The translations under genes and the position numbers were made by a program. Of a stretch of 33,429 bases of DNA, positions 23,391-31,980 are shown in pieces. Each line of letters opens with the position of its first letter. Positions within the stretch are counted from its first letter, which is position 1. The notes under the pieces are model-generated. The model worked only from the letters and a program-made list of their open reading frames with translations. It was not told where the DNA came from and did no database searches. The stretch comes from Candidatus Anoxychlamydiales bacterium (lineage in GTDB: Bacteria; Chlamydiota; Chlamydiia; Chlamydiales; SM23-39): NCBI GenBank assembly GCA_011064745.1, contig JAAKFJ010000004.1, positions 1-33,429 on the forward strand. The letters are read 5' to 3'.

Positions 23391-26150
23391 ATGATGAAAA
23401 TTTTCAAAAAAAAAATAATTTATTTGTTCTTGTTTATTTTTTTTCTCTTTGACGCGTATCCAGAAGAGGGCTCGCTTCTTAATCCAACTAATCAAGAAGA
23501 AGCCCTGTTTCTTAGAAGAATCGCTGAGTTTTGGCAAGATGGAGAGATGGGAATCGCCAAATATCAAATTGAAAACTATATCAATGATAACCCTAAAAGC
23601 GCCCTCGTAGACTCTTTACATGCTCTTTTAGGTAATATTTTTATGAATGAAAAGAATTATTCTAAAGCAATCTCAGCCTACGATAATATAAAAAAAGAAG
23701 ATGTCAAAGATAAAATAGCAATCAATTTACTCGCTTGCATGCACAACCTAAAATGGTATTCCAGATTAATAGATGAATGTGATAATTATTTTGAAAAAGT
23801 AGATGGTGAGCTCAAGCAAAAAATCGCCTATCTCAAAGCGATATCTTTATATAATAAATCTTTAAGTAGTTCTGAAGATGATGAAATCCTCCAATTAACA
23901 GAAAAAGCAAAAGAGCAATTTGAGAATTTATTAGAATCAAAATATGAAAACCAAGCCAAAGAGTATCTATCTCAAATTCATAAAAATTTAAATGATTATG
24001 ATCAAGCCAGTAAATATTATTTAGATCTAGCTATGCTTGATCCTTCAAAAAAAGACGACCATCTTTTTCAAGCCGCTCTTTTACAAGCCCACTTTAATAA
24101 AGATGAAGCTTTAAATACATTCAATAGAATAACTGATAATCTCTCTACAAAATCGCCAGATGCAGCCTATAATAAGCTGCTTTTATTATTTGAGATGAAA
24201 CGCTTCTTAGATATTGTAGAGCAAAAAGACAAGCTTTTAACATTAATAGCAAAGGATAGAAAGCCTCTGGCCAATTTTTTCATCGCAAGAGCTCATTTTC
24301 ATTTAAAAGATTATGAAAATGTCCTTACTTCTTTAACAGATGTCCTACAAATTAAAGATTTAACAAAAGATCAACTAAAACTATCTTTAATAATCTTGAT
24401 GCAAAGCTCTTTTCATCTAAATGATTTAAAAGTTTTCAATAGCTCATTTGATACTTTTACTAAAGAATTTCCAAATGATGATCAGTTATTTGAAAGTATG
24501 TTTGCTAAAGGCCTTTTAAACAAAAATAATAAAAATTATGAAATTTCACTCAAAGATTTTGAAAATATAGAAGAGCAGTTTGAAGATTCTATTAAAGATG
24601 ATAAATTTTTATTTGAATATGCCCATCTATTATTTTTGATGGACAATACCACAAAAAGCCGAACTAAATTCAATGAATTTATTGAAAATCACCCTGCCTC
24701 CCCTCTTATTGCTTCATCTTTAAGCTTTATTGTGAACTCATGCATAAGAGATCTAAAAAACGAATCAGATTTGATAGTTGTTAGAAATAATCTTATCACT
24801 GAAATTGAAAACCTTCTTAAAAGAGAAGATCTGTTTTCAAAAGAAGAGCTTACTGAGTTTAAATATTTACTTGCAAAAACTCATTTTGATTTAGAAAGTT
24901 TTGATTTAAGCTTAAACATTTTAACTACTCTCGTTAAAGATAAATCCTCTCTTACAAATGAAGATCTCTCAGAAACAAATCTACTCATTGGATTTTGTCA
25001 TAAAAATTTAGATAACAATTTACATGAATTTATCAAGTTCGCAAAACTTTCATTAGAGCTCAATAAAAACTCTACTCATAAATTCAGCACTTACATAAAT
25101 CTTTTCAATAGTTATTTATCGCTTGCTAAAGAAGATGAATCGCAAGCAGAGCAAAATCTTATAAAAGCTTCTAACTTCCTCTATCGCGCCTATGAAATAA
25201 CCCCTAAAGAAATTAGTCAAAATAACATTTTATGGCTGGCTACTTTTTTCACCCAGAAAGTGAAAGATTATCTTCTTGAGAGCTATAAACACGAGCTTAA
25301 AAACAGTTATCAAATGACAACTTTTTGTAAAAATGCAATAAACCTTTTCAATGATCTTTTAACTGATAAAGTTAATGTCACAGATGAAAATGTTTTAAAA
25401 TTGGCTTTTTTATACAGTCAACAGACCCAATTGATACAAGCCAGAGAACAATTAGAAAAATTAGTTCAAAATTATCGTTTTAACCCTGAAAAAAATTATT
25501 ATAATAAAGAAGAGGTTATTTACGAGCTTGCAAAAATATATGAAAAAGAAAATGGGGGCAAAAAAGCAATTTCTCTATATGAAGAGTTTATCCCTACCTT
25601 CCAAAAAGACTCTAGATTTAAATTCTCATCCTTACTACACTTATCAAGGCTTGAGTTATCAACGATTGATAAAGATAATTTAGTTATATCAAATAAAGAA
25701 TTTGAAAAAATCATAAGTAATTTAAAAACAATTAGTTTTCAAAAAATATTCGAGAATGAGCCAACCCATTTAGAAGCAGCACTTGATTATGTAGATGTTG
25801 TTTGTTATATGGAAAATAAGTGTAACTGGGAAAAGAGGTTGTTCTTACTAGGAAGACTAAAAGAAAATTTTAACTCAGAAGAAGATATTATATCGCAGGA
25901 TTACCAAACCATGAAAGGCGAGCTTAAAGACCAAGACAAACTTTTTAACTCTTACATGAGTGTGGTAGAGGTTGAAAAAAATATCTCTTTGGGTTATTTG
26001 GAAAAAGATAGAGAAAAGATATCTCAAGCAAAACAGATACTAAAAAAATTAAAAAATGAAAATTTGATTTGCACTCGATATTTGGAAAATCGAATTTCAA
26101 AAAACGAGAAGTTAATTGAGGAATTTGCTTTTGAAGAAACACAACAATAG
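23391..26150 (+). CDS. Large exported TPR-repeat protein
   Basis: This 919-residue protein begins with a signal peptide (KKK start, hydrophobic core to about residue 22, then PEEGS). The rest is alpha-helical repeats of TPR type throughout, for example SLHALLGNIFMNEKNYSKAISAYDNI and YLLAKTHFDLESFDLSLNILTTLV. It is probably a periplasmic scaffold. It overlaps the start of the VWA gene by about 20 bases, so the two are translated together. TPR and VWA partners side by side occur in other envelope systems such as Bat-type operons, but direct homology to those is not claimed. Confidence 0.82.
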   Translation: MMKIFKKKIIYLFLFIFFLFDAYPEEGSLLNPTNQEEALFLRRIAEFWQDGEMGIAKYQIENYINDNPKSALVDSLHALLGNIFMNEKNYSKAISAYDNIKKEDVKDKIAINLLACMHNLKWYSRLIDECDNYFEKVDGELKQKIAYLKAISLYNKSLSSSEDDEILQLTEKAKEQFENLLESKYENQAKEYLSQIHKNLNDYDQASKYYLDLAMLDPSKKDDHLFQAALLQAHFNKDEALNTFNRITDNLSTKSPDAAYNKLLLLFEMKRFLDIVEQKDKLLTLIAKDRKPLANFFIARAHFHLKDYENVLTSLTDVLQIKDLTKDQLKLSLIILMQSSFHLNDLKVFNSSFDTFTKEFPNDDQLFESMFAKGLLNKNNKNYEISLKDFENIEEQFEDSIKDDKFLFEYAHLLFLMDNTTKSRTKFNEFIENHPASPLIASSLSFIVNSCIRDLKNESDLIVVRNNLITEIENLLKREDLFSKEELTEFKYLLAKTHFDLESFDLSLNILTTLVKDKSSLTNEDLSETNLLIGFCHKNLDNNLHEFIKFAKLSLELNKNSTHKFSTYINLFNSYLSLAKEDESQAEQNLIKASNFLYRAYEITPKEISQNNILWLATFFTQKVKDYLLESYKHELKNSYQMTTFCKNAINLFNDLLTDKVNVTDENVLKLAFLYSQQTQLIQAREQLEKLVQNYRFNPEKNYYNKEEVIYELAKIYEKENGGKKAISLYEEFIPTFQKDSRFKFSSLLHLSRLELSTIDKDNLVISNKEFEKIISNLKTISFQKIFENEPTHLEAALDYVDVVCYMENKCNWEKRLFLLGRLKENFNSEEDIISQDYQTMKGELKDQDKLFNSYMSVVEVEKNISLGYLEKDREKISQAKQILKKLKNENLICTRYLENRISKNEKLIEEFAFEETQQ

Positions 26151-27861
26151 TCGTTTTTTTAAATTTTCTATTATTATTTCAATAGCTATCCATGTGATAG
26201 CTATTGTTTCTATTAATCATTTGGAAATTCGATCATATTTAGCGACAAAAAACATCATTTTTGCCGATAAAACTGAACCCCAGGCAAATATTAGAAAAAG
26301 TCCTAAAGAAATAATAAAAATTGTCATGCATCAAAAAAAAGCCAACGCCTTGGCTAAGATAGCCACGTCTTCTAAAGCCTTAATACCTTTGCAAGAAAAC
26401 AAAAAGGCAATAAAGAATCATTTTGTCCTAAAAGAGATTGCAACCAAAGCTACTTTTAATTTTTATACACCAGAGATAAAAGAAACCTTTATGCTCATCG
26501 ACAAAGCCAAAGAGATTTGTGCCTTAGAGACCGAAAAAAATGATATTTCTCTGCCTTCTTTGCAGATGAAAAATTTAGCAAAACTTCTCGATGCTACTGA
26601 AAACATTTCTCTTGTAGAACCTCAAGTCGAGAAGATTGAAAAGTCAATAACCACCTCTACTAATCAAATTCTTTCTAATGACTATTTAAATAGTTTTGCC
26701 TTTAATAGTTTTTTAGAAAATGAAATATCTGAAAATGTAATAAATAAATTTAGCCACCAAAAAATCAAATTATTCTCAAAACCTTTTTCTTTAATTGATA
26801 TTCCAGAGCTTAGCGATCTAACCACCTTATCTTATAAAGATTTTTTTGATACAGAAGTTACTTTTGCCCCTCAAAAAGATGCTTCGGGCTTTATTTTTGC
26901 CATAACCATAATCCCGAAATATTCAATTAAATTAAATCGTCTAAAACAAAATATATTCTTTTTAGTCGATAGATCAAATTCTATTCAAAAAGACAGATTA
27001 ACCGCTACTAGACATGCTATTACATCCTCTTTGCCATCTATAGATAAGGGAGATAGTTTTAATATCTTAGCTTTTGATACAAAACTAGATGTTTTGGCTC
27101 GTAAAAATTTATCCACTAAAGATTTTTACTCAATATCTAAAGCTAAAAGTTTTTTAAGAGATCAAAATATTGGTAGCTTTTTTTCATCAACAAATTTTTC
27201 AATACCTCTTTTCAAAATTTTAAATAATAATGTAAAAGATGATGAAATTAACATTGCAATTCTTCTTTCGAATGGCGATGGTTTGCATAAATTCAAGAAT
27301 TATAAAATTTTTAATGAATGGACGAGATTAAACTCAGGCAATCTATCTTTGTATTCCATCGGTCTTAATAATGATAAAAATTTATCTATTTTAGAGCTCT
27401 TTAGCTTCTTAAACAAAGGAAAAATGATCGCATCTCCTACTAATAGAGGGATTAAGAGAAAATTGCAAAAATTACTTAAATCAATTAGTTATCCAATTGC
27501 CAAAGATATTACTTCTAATGCGATTTGTTTAGATAAATCTACGAACATTAAATTATATCCCCCTGCCGGTCAATCTCCAAATTTATATCTAAATGAACCT
27601 TATGTCATTTTAGGAACAATCAACAAAATCGAAGATTTCACAATATTTGTGCAAGGAAAATGCAAGGATCATTTTTTCAATTTCAAAAAACACATCAACT
27701 TTGATGAAGCCAAACAAGGAGGAAAAGTCCTACAAAAAGAGTTGGCTGTCAAAAAAGCATCCATCTGCTATGAAAAGTTCGTAGCCGACAATAATCAATA
27801 TCATCTAAAAGAGGCCAAATCTCATTTAGAACCTTTTGAAATCGAACCTACTTTTAGATAA
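26131..27861 (+). CDS. VWA-domain protein with TonB/TolA-like N-terminal anchor
   Basis: The start is placed at TTG 26131 because GAGGAA sits seven bases upstream; the product then has 576 residues. One membrane helix (about 12-30) carries S17-x-x-x-H21, the motif TonB-type anchors use to contact ExbB/ExbD. A long linker follows. A von Willebrand A domain spans about 270-450, with the MIDAS motif DRSNS (in FLVDRSNS), a later Thr in SSTNFS and an Asp in LLSNGDG, so metal binding looks intact. A C-terminal beta-rich part follows. It is coupled to the TPR gene before it and its TAA shares one base with the rsmD ATG. The function is unknown; the TonB-like coupling is inference. Confidence 0.78.
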   Translation: MKKHNNSRFFKFSIIISIAIHVIAIVSINHLEIRSYLATKNIIFADKTEPQANIRKSPKEIIKIVMHQKKANALAKIATSSKALIPLQENKKAIKNHFVLKEIATKATFNFYTPEIKETFMLIDKAKEICALETEKNDISLPSLQMKNLAKLLDATENISLVEPQVEKIEKSITTSTNQILSNDYLNSFAFNSFLENEISENVINKFSHQKIKLFSKPFSLIDIPELSDLTTLSYKDFFDTEVTFAPQKDASGFIFAITIIPKYSIKLNRLKQNIFFLVDRSNSIQKDRLTATRHAITSSLPSIDKGDSFNILAFDTKLDVLARKNLSTKDFYSISKAKSFLRDQNIGSFFSSTNFSIPLFKILNNNVKDDEINIAILLSNGDGLHKFKNYKIFNEWTRLNSGNLSLYSIGLNNDKNLSILELFSFLNKGKMIASPTNRGIKRKLQKLLKSISYPIAKDITSNAICLDKSTNIKLYPPAGQSPNLYLNEPYVILGTINKIEDFTIFVQGKCKDHFFNFKKHINFDEAKQGGKVLQKELAVKKASICYEKFVADNNQYHLKEAKSHLEPFEIEPTFR

Positions 27862-28415
27862 TGTTAAGAATACTATCAGGCAGTCTCAAAGGACAAAAAA
27901 TACTTACTCCCAAAGATATTAGACCCGCCACCTCAACTGTTAGAGATGCTATTTTTAATATAGTATCTTCGCAAATTGAAGATGCTAATTTTTTGGATCT
28001 TTTCTCAGGAAGCGGTGCTATCGGCTTAGAAGCTATATCCAGAGGTGCTAAATTTGCAACTTTTGTCGACAAAAGCCCGGTATCTGTTCGCTTTATTAAA
28101 AAAAATATAAAAAATTTAAATCTTGAAGCTTTTGCAAAAGTTATACCTTTAGATGTAAATCTAGCTTTAAAAAGATTGCCAGGTATCTTTGATATCGTGA
28201 CTATTGACCCCCCATTTATAATTTATGAAAAAAATCCCCTCTACATCAATAACACGCTTACATATTTAATAACTCAAAATCTCATAGATAAAAACTCATG
28301 CATCTTTTTAGAAGAACCGACGTATTCTAAAAGGGATCCTTCAATTGAGGGCTTTTTTTTTAAAAACAAACGCAAATACGGATCTTGTTATCTTTTAGAG
28401 TATTTTTTAAAATAG
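27861..28415 (+). CDS. rsmD: RsmD, 16S rRNA (guanine966-N2)-methyltransferase
   Basis: This 184-residue Rossmann methyltransferase matches RsmD from end to end. It opens with LRILSGSLKGQKI and RPATSTVRDAIFNI, the family's substrate-binding start. The SAM-binding motif is FLDLFSGSGAIGLEAISRG and the catalytic motif is TIDPPF. It methylates G966 of 16S rRNA. Its ATG shares one base with the stop of the VWA gene (TAATG). An intrinsic terminator starts within its stop codon region, closing the operon. Confidence 0.93.
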   Translation: MLRILSGSLKGQKILTPKDIRPATSTVRDAIFNIVSSQIEDANFLDLFSGSGAIGLEAISRGAKFATFVDKSPVSVRFIKKNIKNLNLEAFAKVIPLDVNLALKRLPGIFDIVTIDPPFIIYEKNPLYINNTLTYLITQNLIDKNSCIFLEEPTYSKRDPSIEGFFFKNKRKYGSCYLLEYFLK

Positions 28416-28439
28416 TTTAAAAAAACTATTTTTTTTTTT
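28411..28439 (+). terminator. Rho-independent terminator after rsmD
   Basis: AATAGTTT (28411-28418), a four-A loop and AAACTATT (28423-28430) form a perfect AT-rich stem followed by nine T. The stem contains the rsmD stop codon. It ends the TPR-VWA-rsmD transcript. Confidence 0.7.
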
Positions 28440-28491
28440 ATATATTAAAATAAAAAAGTTCTTGGCTTTTAAAGCTTCATATTGAAAAATT

Positions 28492-28509
28492 GGGTGTTTT
28501 TTAACACCC
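28492..28509 (+). promoter_or_regulatory. Perfect hairpin in the leader of the FhaC-like gene
   Basis: GGGTGTT-TTTT-AACACCC is a perfect seven-base stem ending 12 bases before the ATG, just ahead of the CGGTGA that would serve as ribosome-binding site. No T run follows on this strand. It could affect translation start or mRNA stability; it could also be a leftover terminator. Confidence 0.5.
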
Positions 28510-28521
28510 TACGGTGATTTT

Positions 28522-30279
28522 ATGAAAAGAAAATATATTTACTTAGCTATAGTACTAATAGTACTTATAGTTATTTATTTTTTTAGCATAGGACTTATTA
28601 GCCACAAAAAGAAACAGGCGAGTGATCTTTTAGACAAAACCTCTCAAGTTGAGCATTTAGATATTTTATCTAATAAAAAAACCCTCTCAGATAATTCCAA
28701 AATTGGAGAAAGAAAACCTAGAATCAAAAAAATCAATATTCCAAAAAAAAATGATATAGAGACAAATCTTCCTTTAGAGTTTTATGTAACATCATTTAAT
28801 TTAAACTCTTTTAAAGAGCCTTATATTGAGCTATCTAAAAAATCATTTAGCCTGACAAATCCCTTTTTTTTTGATAAAAACATTATAAATCAAACGCCAA
28901 CTCCTCGAAAATTATTTTATTTCAATCCTTTTAGAGAACAAAATTCACTCTTCTCTGGAAATACAACTATAGAGAAAAAAAATGTACATGAGGATTTTAA
29001 CCAAGATCCGACGAAACACAAACTCTCAGAAATATTTGTCGCAAATAATAAATACACAAAAACTGAACTTTTAAAAAATCGATTAAAAATTAAATCTGGC
29101 GATTATATAAACCAAAAAAAACTTCAAGAGCATTTAAATTTTATCAATCAAAATCCTTTTAGAAATGTAAACATAATCTTAGAAAAGCACGCACCCAATA
29201 CCTATGATATAGAGCTTCTAGCCTATGATGAGTTCCCTTTTAGAGTAAGCATTGGCTCAGATGACACTGGCCTTGAGTTAATAGACAGGAATAGGGCCTA
29301 TACAGGTTTTAATTGGAATAATGCTTTTTTATTAGATAGCGTTTTGTCCTATCAATATTTAACCTCTTTTGACCCAGAAAAAATAAGAGCTCATACAGCT
29401 CATTGGACTTTTTATCTGCCTTGGCAAAATATGCTCAGCGTTTTTGGAGATTTTTCAAAGTTTGAAGTTGATAATTTTTCTCCTTCCATTATAAAAAATG
29501 AACGTTTCAATTCGCAAGCATCTCTTCGTTATGATATTTGTCTTCCAATAATAGCCTCTATTACTCACGATTTGATTTTTGGATTTGATTTTAAAAGAGC
29601 TGATACCAATCTGCCTTATGCAAGCGATCTAAGCTTTGCTCCTCCTACCATAAACTTAACTCAATTTATGTTCTCTTATTCATTGAGATTTGATAACAAA
29701 ATATATAAAACAAAATTTGTCTTAGAAATGTTTTCTTCCTTCGGCCCTATGCTTCAAGACGAAGAAAATGAAAAATATAATGAATATAGAAGATTCGCAA
29801 AAAACAGGTATTTCTACGCTAAAGGTTCCTTTTCAAATCTCTTCACCCTTCCAAAAGATTTTTTATTCTCTTTAATGATAAGAGGACAAGTCGCTAATGA
29901 AAATCTTCTCCCTTCAGAAACTCTCAGCGTCGGTGGATATAACTCAGTTAGAGGTTATTTTGAAAGACAACTAAATGGCGATATGGGTCTTATTATCAAT
30001 ACAGAAATTAGAACGCCTTCTCTTAAATTTTTTCCAAATAAAAAAATAAATGATTCTCTGCAATTTTTAGCTTTTTTGGATTATGGTCTCGCTTCAATTT
30101 TTAAGCCGCTTCTTTTTGAAGAAAAAAACAGATCCTTAATTGGTTATGGTCCGGCTATCAGATATGAGATCAATCCCTACTTTATTGCTAGATTAGATTG
30201 GGGCTTTAAAGGCATCCAAGATGAACTATACGGAGGAGGGAAAAGCCAAATTCATTTTTCTGTTAATTTGAGTTATTAA
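28522..30279 (+). CDS. FhaC/ShlB-like outer-membrane transporter (TpsB, Omp85 superfamily)
   Basis: This 585-residue protein has a POTRA-type domain (about 170-240, with LKIKSGDYINQKKLQEHLNF and NPFRNVNIIL) and a C-terminal 16-strand-type barrel. The family's strongest landmark is present near residue 472: GGYNSVRGYFE, the VRGY/F motif on the loop that plugs the barrel. The protein ends in an aromatic residue (NLSY). TpsB proteins secrete a large TpsA partner through the barrel; no TpsA is in the window. The N-terminus has a strong hydrophobic helix (5-25) without an obvious cleavage site and a long Lys-rich linker, which is unusual for an outer-membrane protein. Confidence 0.82.
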   Translation: MKRKYIYLAIVLIVLIVIYFFSIGLISHKKKQASDLLDKTSQVEHLDILSNKKTLSDNSKIGERKPRIKKINIPKKNDIETNLPLEFYVTSFNLNSFKEPYIELSKKSFSLTNPFFFDKNIINQTPTPRKLFYFNPFREQNSLFSGNTTIEKKNVHEDFNQDPTKHKLSEIFVANNKYTKTELLKNRLKIKSGDYINQKKLQEHLNFINQNPFRNVNIILEKHAPNTYDIELLAYDEFPFRVSIGSDDTGLELIDRNRAYTGFNWNNAFLLDSVLSYQYLTSFDPEKIRAHTAHWTFYLPWQNMLSVFGDFSKFEVDNFSPSIIKNERFNSQASLRYDICLPIIASITHDLIFGFDFKRADTNLPYASDLSFAPPTINLTQFMFSYSLRFDNKIYKTKFVLEMFSSFGPMLQDEENEKYNEYRRFAKNRYFYAKGSFSNLFTLPKDFLFSLMIRGQVANENLLPSETLSVGGYNSVRGYFERQLNGDMGLIINTEIRTPSLKFFPNKKINDSLQFLAFLDYGLASIFKPLLFEEKNRSLIGYGPAIRYEINPYFIARLDWGFKGIQDELYGGGKSQIHFSVNLSY

Positions 30280-30295
30280 ACTTTAGGAGGTTAAA

Positions 30296-30514
30296 ATGGT
30301 TGTAGAGAGTCAGCAATTTATTGAGGCCATAGATCTAGAACCTATCACATTTTCAAAAGAACAGGGAACATTACCTCTTAACTGCAAAAAGTTTATTAGA
30401 TACAAAGATCTTCCATCCAAAGAAATTTCAAAAGAAATTCAAGCATTGGATCTTCAAGTAAAAAAAAAATTGATAATTAATTCTTTTTTACTTCAATTTC
30501 AATATCATGAGTAG
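30296..30514 (+). CDS. Small 72-residue protein, unknown
   Basis: The ORF follows the FhaC-like gene by 16 bases and has the strong ribosome-binding site AGGAGG before its ATG, which favours a real gene. The product is soluble, Lys/Glu/Gln-rich and has no motif I recognise. Its last 38 bases overlap the 3' end of the PspC gene on the opposite strand, giving convergent overlapping genes. Confidence 0.5.
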   Translation: MVVESQQFIEAIDLEPITFSKEQGTLPLNCKKFIRYKDLPSKEISKEIQALDLQVKKKLIINSFLLQFQYHE

Positions 30515-30908
30515 TTGGTTTTTCAGGAATAATGATCCAAGCAAATATATAGGCAATGATCATTGGGAAAAAAGCCGTTAAAACCATTATTAAGACATAA
30601 ACAATCCTAACTACAGTAGAATCTATTTTTAAAAACTCGGCAAACCCGCCTAAGACGCCAGCGATAACTCTATTTTTTCTGGATCTATATAATCTTTTAT
30701 ATTTTTTTTTCTCTCTACTTTTTGGTTCTTGAGGAATAACTATAGCGGCTATTATATAGGCTATCACCATCAAAAAAATGCCCGTAAAAATAGCTATTAC
30801 TATCACAAGTAGTCTTACAAAAACCGGATCAATTTGAAAATAATCGCCGAGTCCCCCACAGATCCCGGCTACTTTTTTATTAGTTCTAGACCTATATAAT
30901 CTTTTCAT
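30477..30908 (-). CDS. Tandem PspC-domain membrane protein
   Basis: This 143-residue protein is two PspC domains in a row: 1-60 (KRLYRSRTNKKVAGICGGLGDYF, then a membrane helix) and 70-132 (KRLYRSRKNRVIAGVLGGFAEFL, then a helix). Each half ends in an IIP or VIP motif. PspC domains sense envelope stress in the phage-shock response or act as membrane-bound toxins or regulators; no PspA or PspB is nearby. The duplication is obvious at protein level. The gene converges on the small ORF at 30296. Confidence 0.88.
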   Translation of the reverse strand: MKRLYRSRTNKKVAGICGGLGDYFQIDPVFVRLLVIVIAIFTGIFLMVIAYIIAAIVIPQEPKSREKKKYKRLYRSRKNRVIAGVLGGFAEFLKIDSTVVRIVYVLIMVLTAFFPMIIAYIFAWIIIPEKPTTHDIEIEVKKN

Positions 30909-30917
30909 ATTTATATC

Positions 30918-31967
30918 TTAAGGTTGAAATAAATTTGAAAGAGTATCGCCCTTTATAGAACAGTTAATAGCCTCTGCAACGAGTGGCGCTATTGAAATTT
31001 GCAAAATATTATCTGGAACATCCATCTTTAAGGGAATGGTATCCGTCACAAATAGTTTATCAAATGAACCCTTTTGTAATCTTTGTATAGCATTTTTTGA
31101 AAAAACCGGATGGGTTAAACAGGCATAAATTTTATTGGCCCCTTTCTCTTTTAGCTTTTGAGAAGTTTTGACTAAAGATTCTCCTGTATCACACATATCA
31201 TCAACAATTAATACATCAGAATCTTTAACTTCTCCGATTAGATATAAACTATCTATTACTCCATTCTTTTCACGATGAGAGACTATCATTGATAAAGTTG
31301 TCTCAATTCCATATTTAGCAAATCCATCGATAAAACTCTTAGAACGACTAAGGGCTCCAGCATGGGGAGCTACTACCACCAATTTTTTTATATTTTTTCT
31401 TTCAAAATAAGGAATGAAAAGGGTGCTTGGCATAAGGTTATCAATTGATATTTCATGAAAAAACCCTTGTATCTGAGGGCTATGTAAATCTATAGCTATT
31501 ATATGGTCTACCCCTGCACACTCTAATAGCATAGCGATATCAGATGCTGCAATAGGCACTCTATCTTCTGTTTTTTTATCTTGGCGAGCATAACCAAAAT
31601 ATGGAATCACAGCATTGATAGATTTAGCAGAAGACCTTTTACAAGCTCTAACAAGCAAAAAAAGTTCCATCAAATGATCATTTACGCTAGCTTTTTTAGA
31701 AGAACAGATAGATTGCAAGATATAAACATCTTTGCCTTTGATGTTTTCATCTATTCGAATTTTTATCTCTCCATCATTATATCTTCCTACATCAACTTTA
31801 TTGATATTTACCCCTAGAATATTAGCAACCTCAACTGCTAACTCTGGATTTGAGCTGCCACAGAATAACCTAAAAGAATCTTTATCAATATCTTTGGGTA
31901 AAAAACATAAATGTTCAGCAAAAATTGATCCCGATAAGATTAAAAATAAAAGAATTAATTTTTTCAC
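30918..31967 (-). CDS. prs: Ribose-phosphate pyrophosphokinase with N-terminal signal peptide
   Basis: This 349-residue protein matches PRPP synthetase, which makes PRPP from ribose 5-phosphate and ATP. The family sequence begins near residue 33 (RLFCGSSNPELA). The RQD motif (ARQDKKTEDR), the DLHSPQIQGFF segment and the PRPP loop VLIVDDMCDTGESL are present, so it looks active. The extra N-terminus, MKKLILLFLILSGSIFAEH, is a textbook Sec signal with possible cleavage after A17. The start is a GTG with AGAGG just upstream, and no Met lies between it and the enzyme domain. The gene follows the MORN-repeat gene by 13 bases. Pathogenic Chlamydia lack prs; environmental relatives may have it. Confidence 0.88.
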   Translation of the reverse strand: MKKLILLFLILSGSIFAEHLCFLPKDIDKDSFRLFCGSSNPELAVEVANILGVNINKVDVGRYNDGEIKIRIDENIKGKDVYILQSICSSKKASVNDHLMELFLLVRACKRSSAKSINAVIPYFGYARQDKKTEDRVPIAASDIAMLLECAGVDHIIAIDLHSPQIQGFFHEISIDNLMPSTLFIPYFERKNIKKLVVVAPHAGALSRSKSFIDGFAKYGIETTLSMIVSHREKNGVIDSLYLIGEVKDSDVLIVDDMCDTGESLVKTSQKLKEKGANKIYACLTHPVFSKNAIQRLQKGSFDKLFVTDTIPLKMDVPDNILQISIAPLVAEAINCSIKGDTLSNLFQP

Positions 31968-31980
31968 TTGAGCCTCTTAA

